A stretch of DNA of 14,372 bases from JBBRUG01 sp038247995 (GTDB lineage: Bacteria > Chloroflexota > Chloroflexia > Chloroflexales > Chloroflexaceae), in contig JBBRUG010000144.1 in the NCBI GenBank assembly GCA_038247995.1, positions 1-14,372 on the forward strand. Reading direction: 5' to 3'. The position numbers were made by a program, and so were the translations under genes. Positions 1-6,802 of this stretch are shown here, piece after piece. Each line of letters begins with the position of its first letter. Within the stretch, counting starts at the first letter, position 1. The notes beneath the pieces were generated by a model. That model saw only the letters and a list, made by a program, of their open reading frames with translations, had not been told where the DNA came from and ran no database searches.

Positions 1-915
1 GTGGGTTACTGCTAGGGCGCCGCCAGCGGCACCCTCGCCGGATACACTCAAGCTGTAGGGTTCACGCCAGTTCTGGCCCTGATCATCGGAGCGCTGATAG
101 ATGATCGTGCCGGCACTCTGATCGCCTGCAATCGTGCTCTGACGCTCCCAGATGACATGCAGCCGATCAAGACTGTCGACGGTAATCCGCGGCTCCAGAT
201 CAAATTCTTCCCGGCGCGAGAGGTTCTCCGGCCGCGACCAGGTAACGCCGCCGTCCTCGGAACGGCGATGGAAAATGTCGGTGCAGGTCGCGCAGATGTC
301 GGGAGCATCCGCCGTTTCCAGGCCCGGTGGAATGGCGCTGAACAGAGTATGTAGCGTGCCGTCGCGGTTGCCGGCGATCTGACTGGCGGTACCCTCGCCA
401 AGCTGCCAGGGTGGAAAGATCGCCATTGTACGTACGACATCGGCGAGCGGCGCATTCAAAAACCACTGTATCGTCGGGTTGCCCATCACCATATGTAGGT
501 GGTTATCGTTGCCGGCCAACAGGTTGGCCTGTAATTCAAAACTCGCATTGCGCACCCCTGCGCCGCCGGTGCTCGTCGCGAAGGCATCACCGACGAAGGG
601 CCGTTCCTGGTTGAAGATCGATTGACTCGCTGTCCAGGTTCCGGCGATGCGCGCCCGATAGCGCAACTGATCGTTAAAACTCGATTGTTGCGCTTCCGAC
701 GAGGCCGAACTCGCCACGCTATACCAGACGACATGCAACTCGCCGCGTGCGTCAACGGCCAGGTCGGGTGCGCTGGCGATCACGCCTGCGTCTGCTGGTT
801 GCTCAGAGATCTGCAGCGGCTCACTCCAACGGGGTTGCGCGTTTACGGCTTGGGTCGGCAGCAATGCCAGGGCGCACCCCAGCAGCAGCAGCAAAATGAT
901 CATCCGACCTGGCAT
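1..915 (-). CDS. Secreted Asp-box (BNR/sialidase-like) beta-propeller protein, C-terminus cut by window edge
   Basis: The open frame runs from an ATG at 915 to the window edge without a stop, giving 305 visible residues. The N-terminus has a signal peptide: Met, a run of Leu/Ile at about residues 6-20, and a likely cleavage after Val-Asn-Ala (residue 26). Two clear Asp-box motifs are visible, SEDGGVTW at about 219-226 and SDDQGQNW at about 276-283. Each follows a repeat of the type 'D...G.LHVVW', as in sialidase-like propellers. The product is probably exported. The catalytic Arg triad of true sialidases cannot be recognised, so enzymatic activity is not claimed. The gene lies 69 bp downstream of a paralogous gene (985-2547) and is probably the last visible member of the same operon. 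A second in-frame ATG at 903 would shorten the n-region by four residues. I prefer 915, which has a GAGG about 9 bp upstream. Confidence 0.8.
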   Translation of the reverse strand, partial: MPGRMIILLLLLGCALALLPTQAVNAQPRWSEPLQISEQPADAGVIASAPDLAVDARGELHVVWYSVASSASSEAQQSSFNDQLRYRARIAGTWTASQSIFNQERPFVGDAFATSTGGAGVRNASFELQANLLAGNDNHLHMVMGNPTIQWFLNAPLADVVRTMAIFPPWQLGEGTASQIAGNRDGTLHTLFSAIPPGLETADAPDICATCTDIFHRRSEDGGVTWSRPENLSRREEFDLEPRITVDSLDRLHVIWERQSTIAGDQSAGTIIYQRSDDQGQNWREPYSLSVSGEGAAGGALAVTH

Positions 916-984
916 AAAAAAGGCCTCGGGGCGCGCACATCGTGGAGGGTCATGCGCTGCCGAACCGGCATTGATGGCGGGTTA

Positions 985-2547
985 TCAGTTGGCGCGGCGC
1001 CAGAGCGTCAGCATCACAACAACGACGAGCAGGCCAAGCACAGCCGCGAGGGCCAGGACGACAACGATAATGTCGCCGCGACTGCCGACAGCGCCGGGCG
1101 GCGGCAGATCGCGAAATGCGATCGGGTTTGTCGGCGCGGGATGCGCAACAACCTGTTCCGTAACCGGCGCATTGATCGTGATCGGTGCATCGTCAGGAAG
1201 GTTCGCCGTGAAGATCGGCGTCGGCAGGTCGATCAGCGGTGCCGGCGCAACCGCCGGGCTGTCGAGTTGTTTACTGCTATGCCAGACCCGTCGATCGCCC
1301 CAGTCGTTTGCCTGCGTATAGGTAAACCAGGTTGCATGCAGTTGGTTGCCCAGAGCTACCACGGCGCGCGGCCACATTGGGTAGTTCGGCCCCTGGGCCA
1401 CAATCTCCGGCGCCGACCAGCGCTGGCCATCCCACACCAGATGCATCAGCATTGGGATGCTGGCATTGCTTGCCTCGGGGAAGCCTACAATTAACAGGTG
1501 CATCCGATTGGCGCTGTCAACCGTCAGGCTGTAACTGTCCAGCCCGCGCTCAAGCGGATCACGCGCCTGAATGCCCGGAATCGGCTCGGCGGCCATCCAG
1601 TTTGCGCCGCCGTCGGGCGAGGACTGAAAAAAGATCTGGCGTTGATTGGCGCTACGGTAGACTACCAGCGGATTGCCTTCCAGGGTGAGACCGAGTGTAG
1701 TTTGCACGATCGGTTCGCCCGGGATACCAAGCACAATCTGGGATTGCCACGTATCACCGCCATCATCGGAACGGCGGTAGATCCCATACTCAGGTCGGTC
1801 AAGGCCGAGATACCAATCGCTCCCGTGATCCCAGACGACGTGGATCCGATCCTGGGCATCAACATCGATCTGCATCCGCTCATCGCCGCCGGATAGATTG
1901 GCCAGGTTCGTGCGTACCGACCAGTCCTGGCCGCCGTCATCGGAGCGGCGGTAGAAGATCTCGCTGGCCAGTTTCGACTGTTCTTCGTCGCCGAAGACCA
2001 TCTCGTTGTAGATGGCGTGGAGCCGGCCCTGACTGTCGGCGGCCAGGGCGTTGTAGTAACTACTGCCGAGGCGCAGCGGCGCCGTCCAGTTCAACGCCGA
2101 CCAGGCTTCCTGAGTCGTAGCGCTTACGGTACTGAGATCAAAGCATGTGCGCACTAATGCCTGGAGCCGGCCATCGGCATTCACCGCCAGGCTATTCCGA
2201 ACCGTGTAGCCGCCGGTGCAGGTGAAGGCGATGTCGTTCATCGGCGTCCAGGCGCCGTCGCGCAGCGAACGATAGCGCAGTAAATCAAGCGACGCTTCCG
2301 GCGCGCTGGGATCAGGCACATTCGGGTCGATCGCGCCGCTGCCCCAGATCACATGGATGGTGCCGTTCTGGTCGGCGGCAAGGTCGGGGAACCAGCCGAA
2401 TTGGTCGTTGGAGATTTCGCTCGGCGGCGTCCAGTCGCCCTGCGCAACCGCCCGGCGCGGGGCGCCGACACTGAAGCTGCTGATCAGGATCATGATCAGC
2501 AGCACTGTGGTTGAAGCTGCCCATCGTGAGCGGGCCATCTGGCTCAT
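985..2547 (-). CDS. Exported, C-terminally anchored Asp-box (BNR/sialidase-like) beta-propeller protein
   Basis: 520 residues. An N-terminal signal sequence (hydrophobic at about 11-28, then Ala-Val-Ala near 33-35) precedes a repeat-rich domain. Three Asp-box motifs are visible: SDDGGQDW (202-209), SDDGGDTW (260-267) and SPDGGANW (310-317). Strands of the 'G.(I/L)H.(I/V)(W/Y)' type recur between them, fitting a sialidase-like six-bladed propeller. Residues about 430-490 are a Pro/Ala-rich linker. Residues about 493-515 form a single hydrophobic helix followed by Arg-Arg-Ala-Asn, a typical C-terminal membrane anchor that would leave the propeller outside the cell. The ATG overlaps the upstream gene's TGA (ATGA, 2544-2547), implying translational coupling. 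The gene ends with two in-frame stops in a row (TGA TAA). It is paralogous to the next gene downstream. A glycan-binding or glycan-processing role is inferred from context; no catalytic residues were identified. Confidence 0.85.
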   Translation of the reverse strand: MSQMARSRWAASTTVLLIMILISSFSVGAPRRAVAQGDWTPPSEISNDQFGWFPDLAADQNGTIHVIWGSGAIDPNVPDPSAPEASLDLLRYRSLRDGAWTPMNDIAFTCTGGYTVRNSLAVNADGRLQALVRTCFDLSTVSATTQEAWSALNWTAPLRLGSSYYNALAADSQGRLHAIYNEMVFGDEEQSKLASEIFYRRSDDGGQDWSVRTNLANLSGGDERMQIDVDAQDRIHVVWDHGSDWYLGLDRPEYGIYRRSDDGGDTWQSQIVLGIPGEPIVQTTLGLTLEGNPLVVYRSANQRQIFFQSSPDGGANWMAAEPIPGIQARDPLERGLDSYSLTVDSANRMHLLIVGFPEASNASIPMLMHLVWDGQRWSAPEIVAQGPNYPMWPRAVVALGNQLHATWFTYTQANDWGDRRVWHSSKQLDSPAVAPAPLIDLPTPIFTANLPDDAPITINAPVTEQVVAHPAPTNPIAFRDLPPPGAVGSRGDIIVVVLALAAVLGLLVVVVMLTLWRRAN

Positions 2548-4679
2548 CCGTCAAATCCAACCTTGCGGCGGGCACGGGTAACGCGGGTCCGCTGAACCCG
2601 CTGGCCGACGTTGCGGGCGCGGCGCGGCTGCGGTGTGCTCGGCGCTTCAACAGCATCCAGGCCTGAATCGTGCTGGCCGACGCTGCGGGCGCGGAGCGGC
2701 GGCGCTGGGCTTTCCGCCGCAGCCTTTACGCCCTGGGTCGGTATATGCGACACCTTCCACCCCCCGGAACTCGGGGCCGGCTGCGCAGCCTCTGCTGGAG
2801 GCGGAGTGATAATAACGCTGGATCTGGGCGGAACATCTGCCGCTGCCACAATCGGCGCCCGCGCTTCTTCGGCCGTCTTGCCGATCTTAACCAGATCCTC
2901 CCAACGCAGCACCTCGTCGGCGGTATTATTTGCCGGAGCAGGTTGCGCCTCAGCATACGGCGGGTTCAGCAAGCGCGGGGCGGTACTGCTTGCGGCCGCG
3001 CTAGTTGTGGCCGGTTGCCGATTGTTTGGCGCTCCCATCGTGATCGTAATTCCCTGCCGGCTCACCGCAAAGCGCAGGCCCTTTCCCGTGCCGAGTTGTG
3101 GTTGGGTCGGCTGGGCCTTGGGCAACCCGCCCGGCGCACGGCCAACCACAATCGCGCCGAGAAACCCATTATTTGGGTCGCTGCCCAGGTGTTTGCGCGC
3201 CTTGATCGCTACCGACCGCGAGTCCTGGCGACCATCGAGCACCAGCAATGCGCCATCGACGAGTGGCGCCAGAATGCCGGCATCGGGGCCGTTGAGCGCC
3301 GCCGGGCCGTCGAAGATCACCACATCGGCGACCTTATGCAGATGATCGACCATTTCCGGCCAATAGGCGAGGGGTATGAGCGTAGAGAGGCGCTCGTGCC
3401 CGGCTGCGCGCCCCGAGAAGACCAGCACATTGTGCAAAGCCGTCGGCTTAAGATGGGCCAGCATGCCATTTGCCGCATCGCCAGGCGGCGGTTGCGCATA
3501 ACTTGGGCGGCTCCAGTCGCTCTGGGCAACCTGTTCGGCGGCGCGATCAAGCTGTTCGAGCAAATTGCTCGGGCCGCTTTCGGCGTCCACCAGGATCACC
3601 CGATGGCCGGTGCGCGCATACATGCCCGCTAGATCGATCGCTACCGAGCTGCGCGACGCGCTGGTCTGGGCGCTGCTGACGAGTAACGAACGCGGCAGCC
3701 GACTCCGCGCCGCAAGCACCATATTAGCGTAGGTGGTACTGACTGCCCGTTCACGTCGTGCGGCCAACGCTGGCGGCGCTGCAACCGTCGGCGGCGTTTC
3801 GGGAACCTCCCCGAGGCTCTTGATGCCGGTGCGGCTCTGGAGCTCGTTGCCGGTGCGCCAGCGCTCGTCGAGCATATCGAGCACCAGAATGGCCAGCACC
3901 GCCAACACCATCCCGCCGGCGCCCGCCATCGCCATTGTCAGCGTTGTTTTCTTGGGAACCGGGAACGGCGACGGTGCCGCCGCCTCGAAGACGGCCAGAC
4001 TGTTAACCAGAGTCTGATTGCTGAGCCCAACCAGCTTGCTGTAGTTGTCGAGATACTGATCACGGGTGGCCTGCAGCACCTGAAGTTGGTTCTGAATATC
4101 GGCAATATCGATCGCCGAACTCAGCGTGCTCAGGCGAGTTTGAAGTTCGGTGATCCGCGTCTCGACGGCCTGAAGGTTGCGTTGCGCCTCTTGCAGTTGC
4201 CGATTAATCTCGCTCTGCTGGGCTTCGATCTTCTCCGGCGAATTGGGCGTAAAGGCGATCAGCGAAGCGCCGATCGCATTGGCAATGGCGGCGGCGCGCT
4301 CCGGACTCGTATCGCTGATCCGCACTTCAAGCAGGTTTGCGCCGCGATCAACGCGCAGGGTTAGCATCCGGTCGCGGATGATCCCCCAGGGGAAGCTCAA
4401 TTGCAACTCTTCAATCACCGGGCCGAGAATAACTTCGCGCTTGGCCAGCGCCGCATAGTAGTCGGCGAGCACATTACTCAAGGCAACCTGCGCCTGATCG
4501 GGCGCCGCGACTGAGAAGTTGGTGCCGACCGAAAGCGTCGTCTGCGCGGTATACATATCCGGCTGCCGGCCCATAACATACCAGGCTGTGCCGGTAGCCA
4601 AAAGCACCGCCAGCGCCAACACAAACCACCAGCGCAGAAAGAGTTTGATGTAATAAAAAACATCGTGCCAGGTAAGCAT
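2544..4679 (-). CDS. Wzz/Wzc-like polysaccharide co-polymerase fused to a degenerate CpsD-type ATPase domain
   Basis: 711 residues. Domain order: a Wzz-type N-terminus with a first membrane helix at about 12-33, a periplasmic part with a coiled coil at about 150-215, a Pro-rich PSPFPVPKK motif at about 236-244, and a second helix at about 246-268. A cytoplasmic BY-kinase/MinD-like domain follows at about 328-515. This is the layout of chain-length regulators of Wzy-dependent polysaccharide export. The Walker A site is altered: the usual GxGK(S/T) is replaced by SASRSS at 340-345, so the catalytic Lys is Arg343 and the glycines are Ser. Walker A' (VILVDAE, 361-367) and a Walker B-like VVIFDGP (453-459) remain. 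There is no C-terminal Tyr cluster. Instead residues about 515-660 look disordered and Pro/Ala-rich, and the end is strongly Arg-rich. The ATG directly follows the TAA of the upstream phosphatase. Most likely a structural co-polymerase without kinase activity. Confidence 0.85.
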   Translation of the reverse strand: MLTWHDVFYYIKLFLRWWFVLALAVLLATGTAWYVMGRQPDMYTAQTTLSVGTNFSVAAPDQAQVALSNVLADYYAALAKREVILGPVIEELQLSFPWGIIRDRMLTLRVDRGANLLEVRISDTSPERAAAIANAIGASLIAFTPNSPEKIEAQQSEINRQLQEAQRNLQAVETRITELQTRLSTLSSAIDIADIQNQLQVLQATRDQYLDNYSKLVGLSNQTLVNSLAVFEAAAPSPFPVPKKTTLTMAMAGAGGMVLAVLAILVLDMLDERWRTGNELQSRTGIKSLGEVPETPPTVAAPPALAARRERAVSTTYANMVLAARSRLPRSLLVSSAQTSASRSSVAIDLAGMYARTGHRVILVDAESGPSNLLEQLDRAAEQVAQSDWSRPSYAQPPPGDAANGMLAHLKPTALHNVLVFSGRAAGHERLSTLIPLAYWPEMVDHLHKVADVVIFDGPAALNGPDAGILAPLVDGALLVLDGRQDSRSVAIKARKHLGSDPNNGFLGAIVVGRAPGGLPKAQPTQPQLGTGKGLRFAVSRQGITITMGAPNNRQPATTSAAASSTAPRLLNPPYAEAQPAPANNTADEVLRWEDLVKIGKTAEEARAPIVAAADVPPRSSVIITPPPAEAAQPAPSSGGWKVSHIPTQGVKAAAESPAPPLRARSVGQHDSGLDAVEAPSTPQPRRARNVGQRVQRTRVTRARRKVGFDG
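2601..2700. repeat. Two 28-bp direct repeats in the 3' end of the Wzc-like gene
   Basis: The segments 2601-2628 and 2673-2700 match at 26 of 28 bases by eye and are offset by 72 bp, exactly 24 codons. They encode the repeated peptide pattern Arg-Ala-Arg-(Ser/Asn)-Val-Gly-Gln near residues 663-669 and 687-693. This points to an in-frame internal duplication of the basic tail. Confidence 0.7.
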
Positions 4680-5336
4680 TTAGGGTGCCCCCGAAATTTC
4701 GTAGCTAGAGCAATTATCTGTGCGCTCGGGCCGCAGCGGTGCCGCTCCTGGAGTACCGGTCGCCTGGCGTTCGTGCTCAATCAGGTGGACTGCCGCCAGC
4801 AGATTAGCCGCCACTCGATCCGGTTTGTGCTGCGCCCAGTCCGGATGGATTATCTGCTCAGCGCCGCGACCGGTGTGCACCAGCAGGGTGCGGCATCCGG
4901 CTGCCTTGCCTGCCATAACATCAGTTAATGCGTCGCCGACAAAATAGGTAGTAGGCAGGTCAATCTTCAGTTCGGTGGCCAGGCTGAGCAGCATTCCCGG
5001 CTGTGGTTTGCGGCAGGCGCAATGCGCTTCAGGCCGATGTGGGCAGGCCCGAATGGCGCTGATCCATGCCCCATGTAACGCGGCAACAGCCACCATGCGC
5101 GCGTGGATCGCCTCAAGCGTTGCTGCGGTCATCAATCCGCGCTCGACGGCCGCCTGATTGGTTACGACGAAGATCCGATAGTTGCGTGCGGTAAGCAAGC
5201 GCAGCGCTTCAAGTGCGCCCGGCAAAAAGCGAAACTGCGCCCACGCCGTAACATGATCGGCCCGATTTGCGTTGATCACGCCGTCGCGATCAAGAAAAAT
5301 GTCTTGCTGAGGGTGTAGTTTAGTAGAGCCGGTCAT
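4680..5336 (-). CDS. gmhB: D-glycero-D-manno-heptose 1,7-bisphosphate phosphatase (GmhB-like, HAD family)
   Basis: 218 residues, slightly longer than typical GmhB (about 180-190) because of a C-terminal tail. HAD motif I is FLDRDGVIN with Asp16 as nucleophile and Asp18 as acid/base. Motif II is VVTNQ (57-61), Lys110 is in CRKPQPGM, and motif IV is GDALTD (134-139). The GmhB zinc loop is intact: Cys98-Pro-His100 then Cys106-Ala-Cys108. GmhB removes one phosphate from heptose 1,7-bisphosphate in the cytoplasm, between the kinase and the nucleotidyltransferase. A histidinol-phosphatase role is possible for this superfamily, but a heptose kinase (hddA, 6803-7798) lies close by and favours heptose synthesis. 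First gene of the operon that continues to the Wzc-like and propeller genes; its TAA directly abuts the next ATG. A weak AGG lies about 8 bp before the start. Confidence 0.85.
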   Translation of the reverse strand: MTGSTKLHPQQDIFLDRDGVINANRADHVTAWAQFRFLPGALEALRLLTARNYRIFVVTNQAAVERGLMTAATLEAIHARMVAVAALHGAWISAIRACPHRPEAHCACRKPQPGMLLSLATELKIDLPTTYFVGDALTDVMAGKAAGCRTLLVHTGRGAEQIIHPDWAQHKPDRVAANLLAAVHLIEHERQATGTPGAAPLRPERTDNCSSYEISGAP

Positions 5337-5412
5337 CGTAATAACCTGGGTAAACGGTACACAACACTAATCGGTGCCTGGTTGTGCTGCGGCGCCCCTC
5401 CAAGGTAGGAGT

Positions 5413-5427
5413 CACGCTTAAATCGTG
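5413..5427. promoter_or_regulatory. Imperfect 15-bp palindrome upstream of gmhB, possible operator
   Basis: CACG at 5413-5416 and CGTG at 5424-5427 flank a 7-bp centre with TT/AA symmetry. It lies about 80 bp upstream of the gmhB start, within the 183-bp gap where the operon promoter must be. No convincing -35/-10 pair was found there; TTAACA on the minus strand at 5460-5465 is a -35-like word without a partner. Regulatory role is inference only. Confidence 0.25.
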
Positions 5428-5489
5428 GCTAAATCACCCTGGTAAGTGGTTTACATTCCTGTTAATTGTGTTGTGTTGCTGTGTGAGGA

Positions 5490-5505
5490 TCAGGCGGCAG
5501 CCTGA
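5490..5505 (-). terminator. Short stem-loop just downstream of the stalk-protein gene
   Basis: TCAGGC and GCCTGA pair around a four-base loop (5490-5505), starting 15 bp after the stop codon of the minus-strand gene at 5520. The words GATCAG (5488) and CTGATC (5514) can form an alternative longer pairing. There is no T-tract after it, so it is at best a weak or factor-assisted terminator. Confidence 0.3.
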
Positions 5506-5519
5506 ACGTCGCACTGATC

Positions 5520-6476
5520 TCAGGGGGAGGTGGGAGCGCTAACGAGGATCACCCAGAAGGCGACGCGGGTTGCAGTTAAGCTGGTAGCTACAGGCACGCT
5601 GACCGCTGCCTGGCCTTGCGCCGGCACAAACGGCACAATGCTGTTGCCGCCGCCGATGATCCCGCCCTCATCGTAGACAATGCCGATCACATTCACATCG
5701 ATCAGATCGCGGTCAAAACTATTTGTAATAATCCCCGTCGCATTAGGCGGATCACCGACGACAAAGGCGTTATTGCTTACACTCAGGTTTTGTAGTGCCG
5801 GCGAGCGGACGAATTGCCCCGGCCGCAGCAAGACATCGATCCGATCGACAACCAGATTGGGCGCCAGGGTCAGTGCTTTGGCCACGCCGAGTTCCTGGCC
5901 GGGGCCAATCTGGGCAATTGTGTCGGTATCAGTGGCCAGCACCACGCCACTGGCGTCATAGGCGGCAACCTGGTAGCGTACGGTTTGGGCCAGCAGATCC
6001 GGGTTTGGATTGTTGATGACAAAGGCGTAGCTCATCTCAGTCTGACTCTGGCCGAAGCCCTGCTCGACAAGGAGCAACTGGGCGGGCACCGGGGTTGGCA
6101 CGCGGGTCGGCGGCGGCGCCAGGGTTGGGGTCGGCGCCGGCACCGTCGGCTCTGGCGTTGGTTCCAGGGTCGGCGTGATCGTTGTCGGCGCGGGGGTTGC
6201 CGTGGCTGTCGGCGCGATTTCGCTTGCGGGTGTTGCAGTCGGCAGAGCCGTCGGCACCGCCGTGTGTGCCTCCGGCGCTGGTGAACCGCTGCCGGGTGTG
6301 GCTTCCGATGTGCTACCGGTGGGGTCGGCCGGGGCGACACTTTCGATTGGTGGTGGCTGATCTGCCGTTTGGGGCGCCGGGTTCAACAGGTTCAGGCTAA
6401 GCCGGAGCAATAAGGCAATGCTAAGCGCGAAGATCAGCGTGGCAACGATCATTTTCCAGGAGATTTGTATCTGCAT
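5520..6476 (-). CDS. Membrane-anchored protein with Pro/Thr-rich stalk and beta-sandwich-like C-terminal region, function unknown
   Basis: 318 residues. A hydrophobic helix at about 9-29 follows a short N-terminus containing Lys8, so it is either an uncleaved anchor or a signal peptide. Residues about 33-131 are almost entirely Pro, Thr, Ala, Ser and Glu with many TP/PT pairs: an extended, probably glycosylated wall-spanning stalk. Residues about 133-314 are beta-rich with alternating hydrophobics and two similar halves (Asn-rich turns INNPNPD at 154-160 and TNSFDRD at 251-257). This resembles FxLYD-type beta-sandwich domains found outside the membrane, but the assignment is tentative. No catalytic motif is seen. 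It lies upstream of the gmhB operon on the same strand, separated by 183 bp and a small hairpin, so it may be transcribed separately from the TATAAT at 6519-6524. Confidence 0.75.
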   Translation of the reverse strand: MQIQISWKMIVATLIFALSIALLLRLSLNLLNPAPQTADQPPPIESVAPADPTGSTSEATPGSGSPAPEAHTAVPTALPTATPASEIAPTATATPAPTTITPTLEPTPEPTVPAPTPTLAPPPTRVPTPVPAQLLLVEQGFGQSQTEMSYAFVINNPNPDLLAQTVRYQVAAYDASGVVLATDTDTIAQIGPGQELGVAKALTLAPNLVVDRIDVLLRPGQFVRSPALQNLSVSNNAFVVGDPPNATGIITNSFDRDLIDVNVIGIVYDEGGIIGGGNSIVPFVPAQGQAAVSVPVATSLTATRVAFWVILVSAPTSP

Positions 6477-6518
6477 GGCGTAAGGCCACAGAACTCGATA
6501 TGCGTCGGAGTGAGCAGC

Positions 6519-6524
6519 ATTATA
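6519..6524 (-). promoter_or_regulatory. Candidate -10 box (TATAAT) for the stalk-protein gene
   Basis: The minus strand carries an exact TATAAT 42 bp before the ATG at 6476, which would give a leader of about 35 nt. No matching -35 hexamer lies at 16-18 bp (the sequence there is GC-rich), and there is no extended TG. A GACA word is too close. Hence only moderate support. Confidence 0.35.
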
Positions 6525-6606
6525 CCCTATCTGTTGTCGGCGCCGGGGCCGATAAACCTATTCTCATCCGCCTCTCGCTTCAATTTACAGCCTATTTACG
6601 CCAACT

Positions 6607-6716
6607 TACTAGAGTGCTAGTACAACTCGGCGGAAGTTCGCCAGGGGTTGTACGCGGGTTTGCGCCCGCCACAGTGCGGTGTCCGCCGGAGGCGGACGTA
6701 CGCTTTAGCGTACTAG
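6607..6716. repeat. Cluster of consecutive hairpins, structured intergenic element
   Basis: Several stems follow one another almost without spacer. TACTAG/CTAGTA (6607-6622) has a four-base loop. A long stem at 6620-6653 pairs GTACAACTC with GGGTTGTAC around an inner GGCG/CGCC. GCGGG/CCCGC spans 6654-6669. GTCCGCC/GGCGGAC spans 6681-6697 with a GGA loop. GTACGC/GCGTAC spans 6698-6713 with a TTTA loop. CTAGTAC at 6617 and GTACTAG at 6710 are exact 7-bp inverted repeats bounding most of the block. It could be a REP/MITE-like element, a structured RNA or a protein-binding array. No second copy is present in this window. Confidence 0.65.
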
Positions 6717-6802
6717 GTAGTTCGCATGACAATTCTGCACGTCACACGCAGCGGCGCACGTCCAGCGCTTTGTGATGGGCGCACAGGCAGGTAGGAAGCC
6801 GT

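Larger units (their letters stand above)
6477..6802. other. Divergent intergenic region between the stalk-protein gene and hddA
   Basis: These 326 bp separate two divergently transcribed genes and must hold both promoters. Visible contents: a perfect TATAAT on the minus strand (6519-6524), a hairpin cluster at 6607-6716, and about 85 bp leading into hddA with an AGGA about 6 bp before its ATG. No good plus-strand promoter for hddA was recognised. A 91-codon frame runs across the region but looks spurious. Confidence 0.7.

Noticed and set aside
622..1494. Plus-strand frame of 290 codons across the two propeller genes
   Set aside because: It crosses the gap between two good minus-strand genes and shows no motif or signal.
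1..2547. Calling the propeller proteins true sialidases
   Set aside because: Asp-boxes are present but the catalytic Arg triad and Tyr/Glu pair could not be identified; Asp-boxes occur in many non-enzymatic propellers.
2611..3632. Overlapping plus-strand frames (244 and 320 codons) opposite the Wzc-like gene
   Set aside because: Arg/Ser/Cys-rich shadows of the coding strand, no ribosome binding site, no recognisable domain.
6500..6775. 91-codon plus-strand frame in the divergent intergenic region
   Set aside because: It runs through the hairpin cluster, overlaps the candidate promoter, and resembles no family I know.
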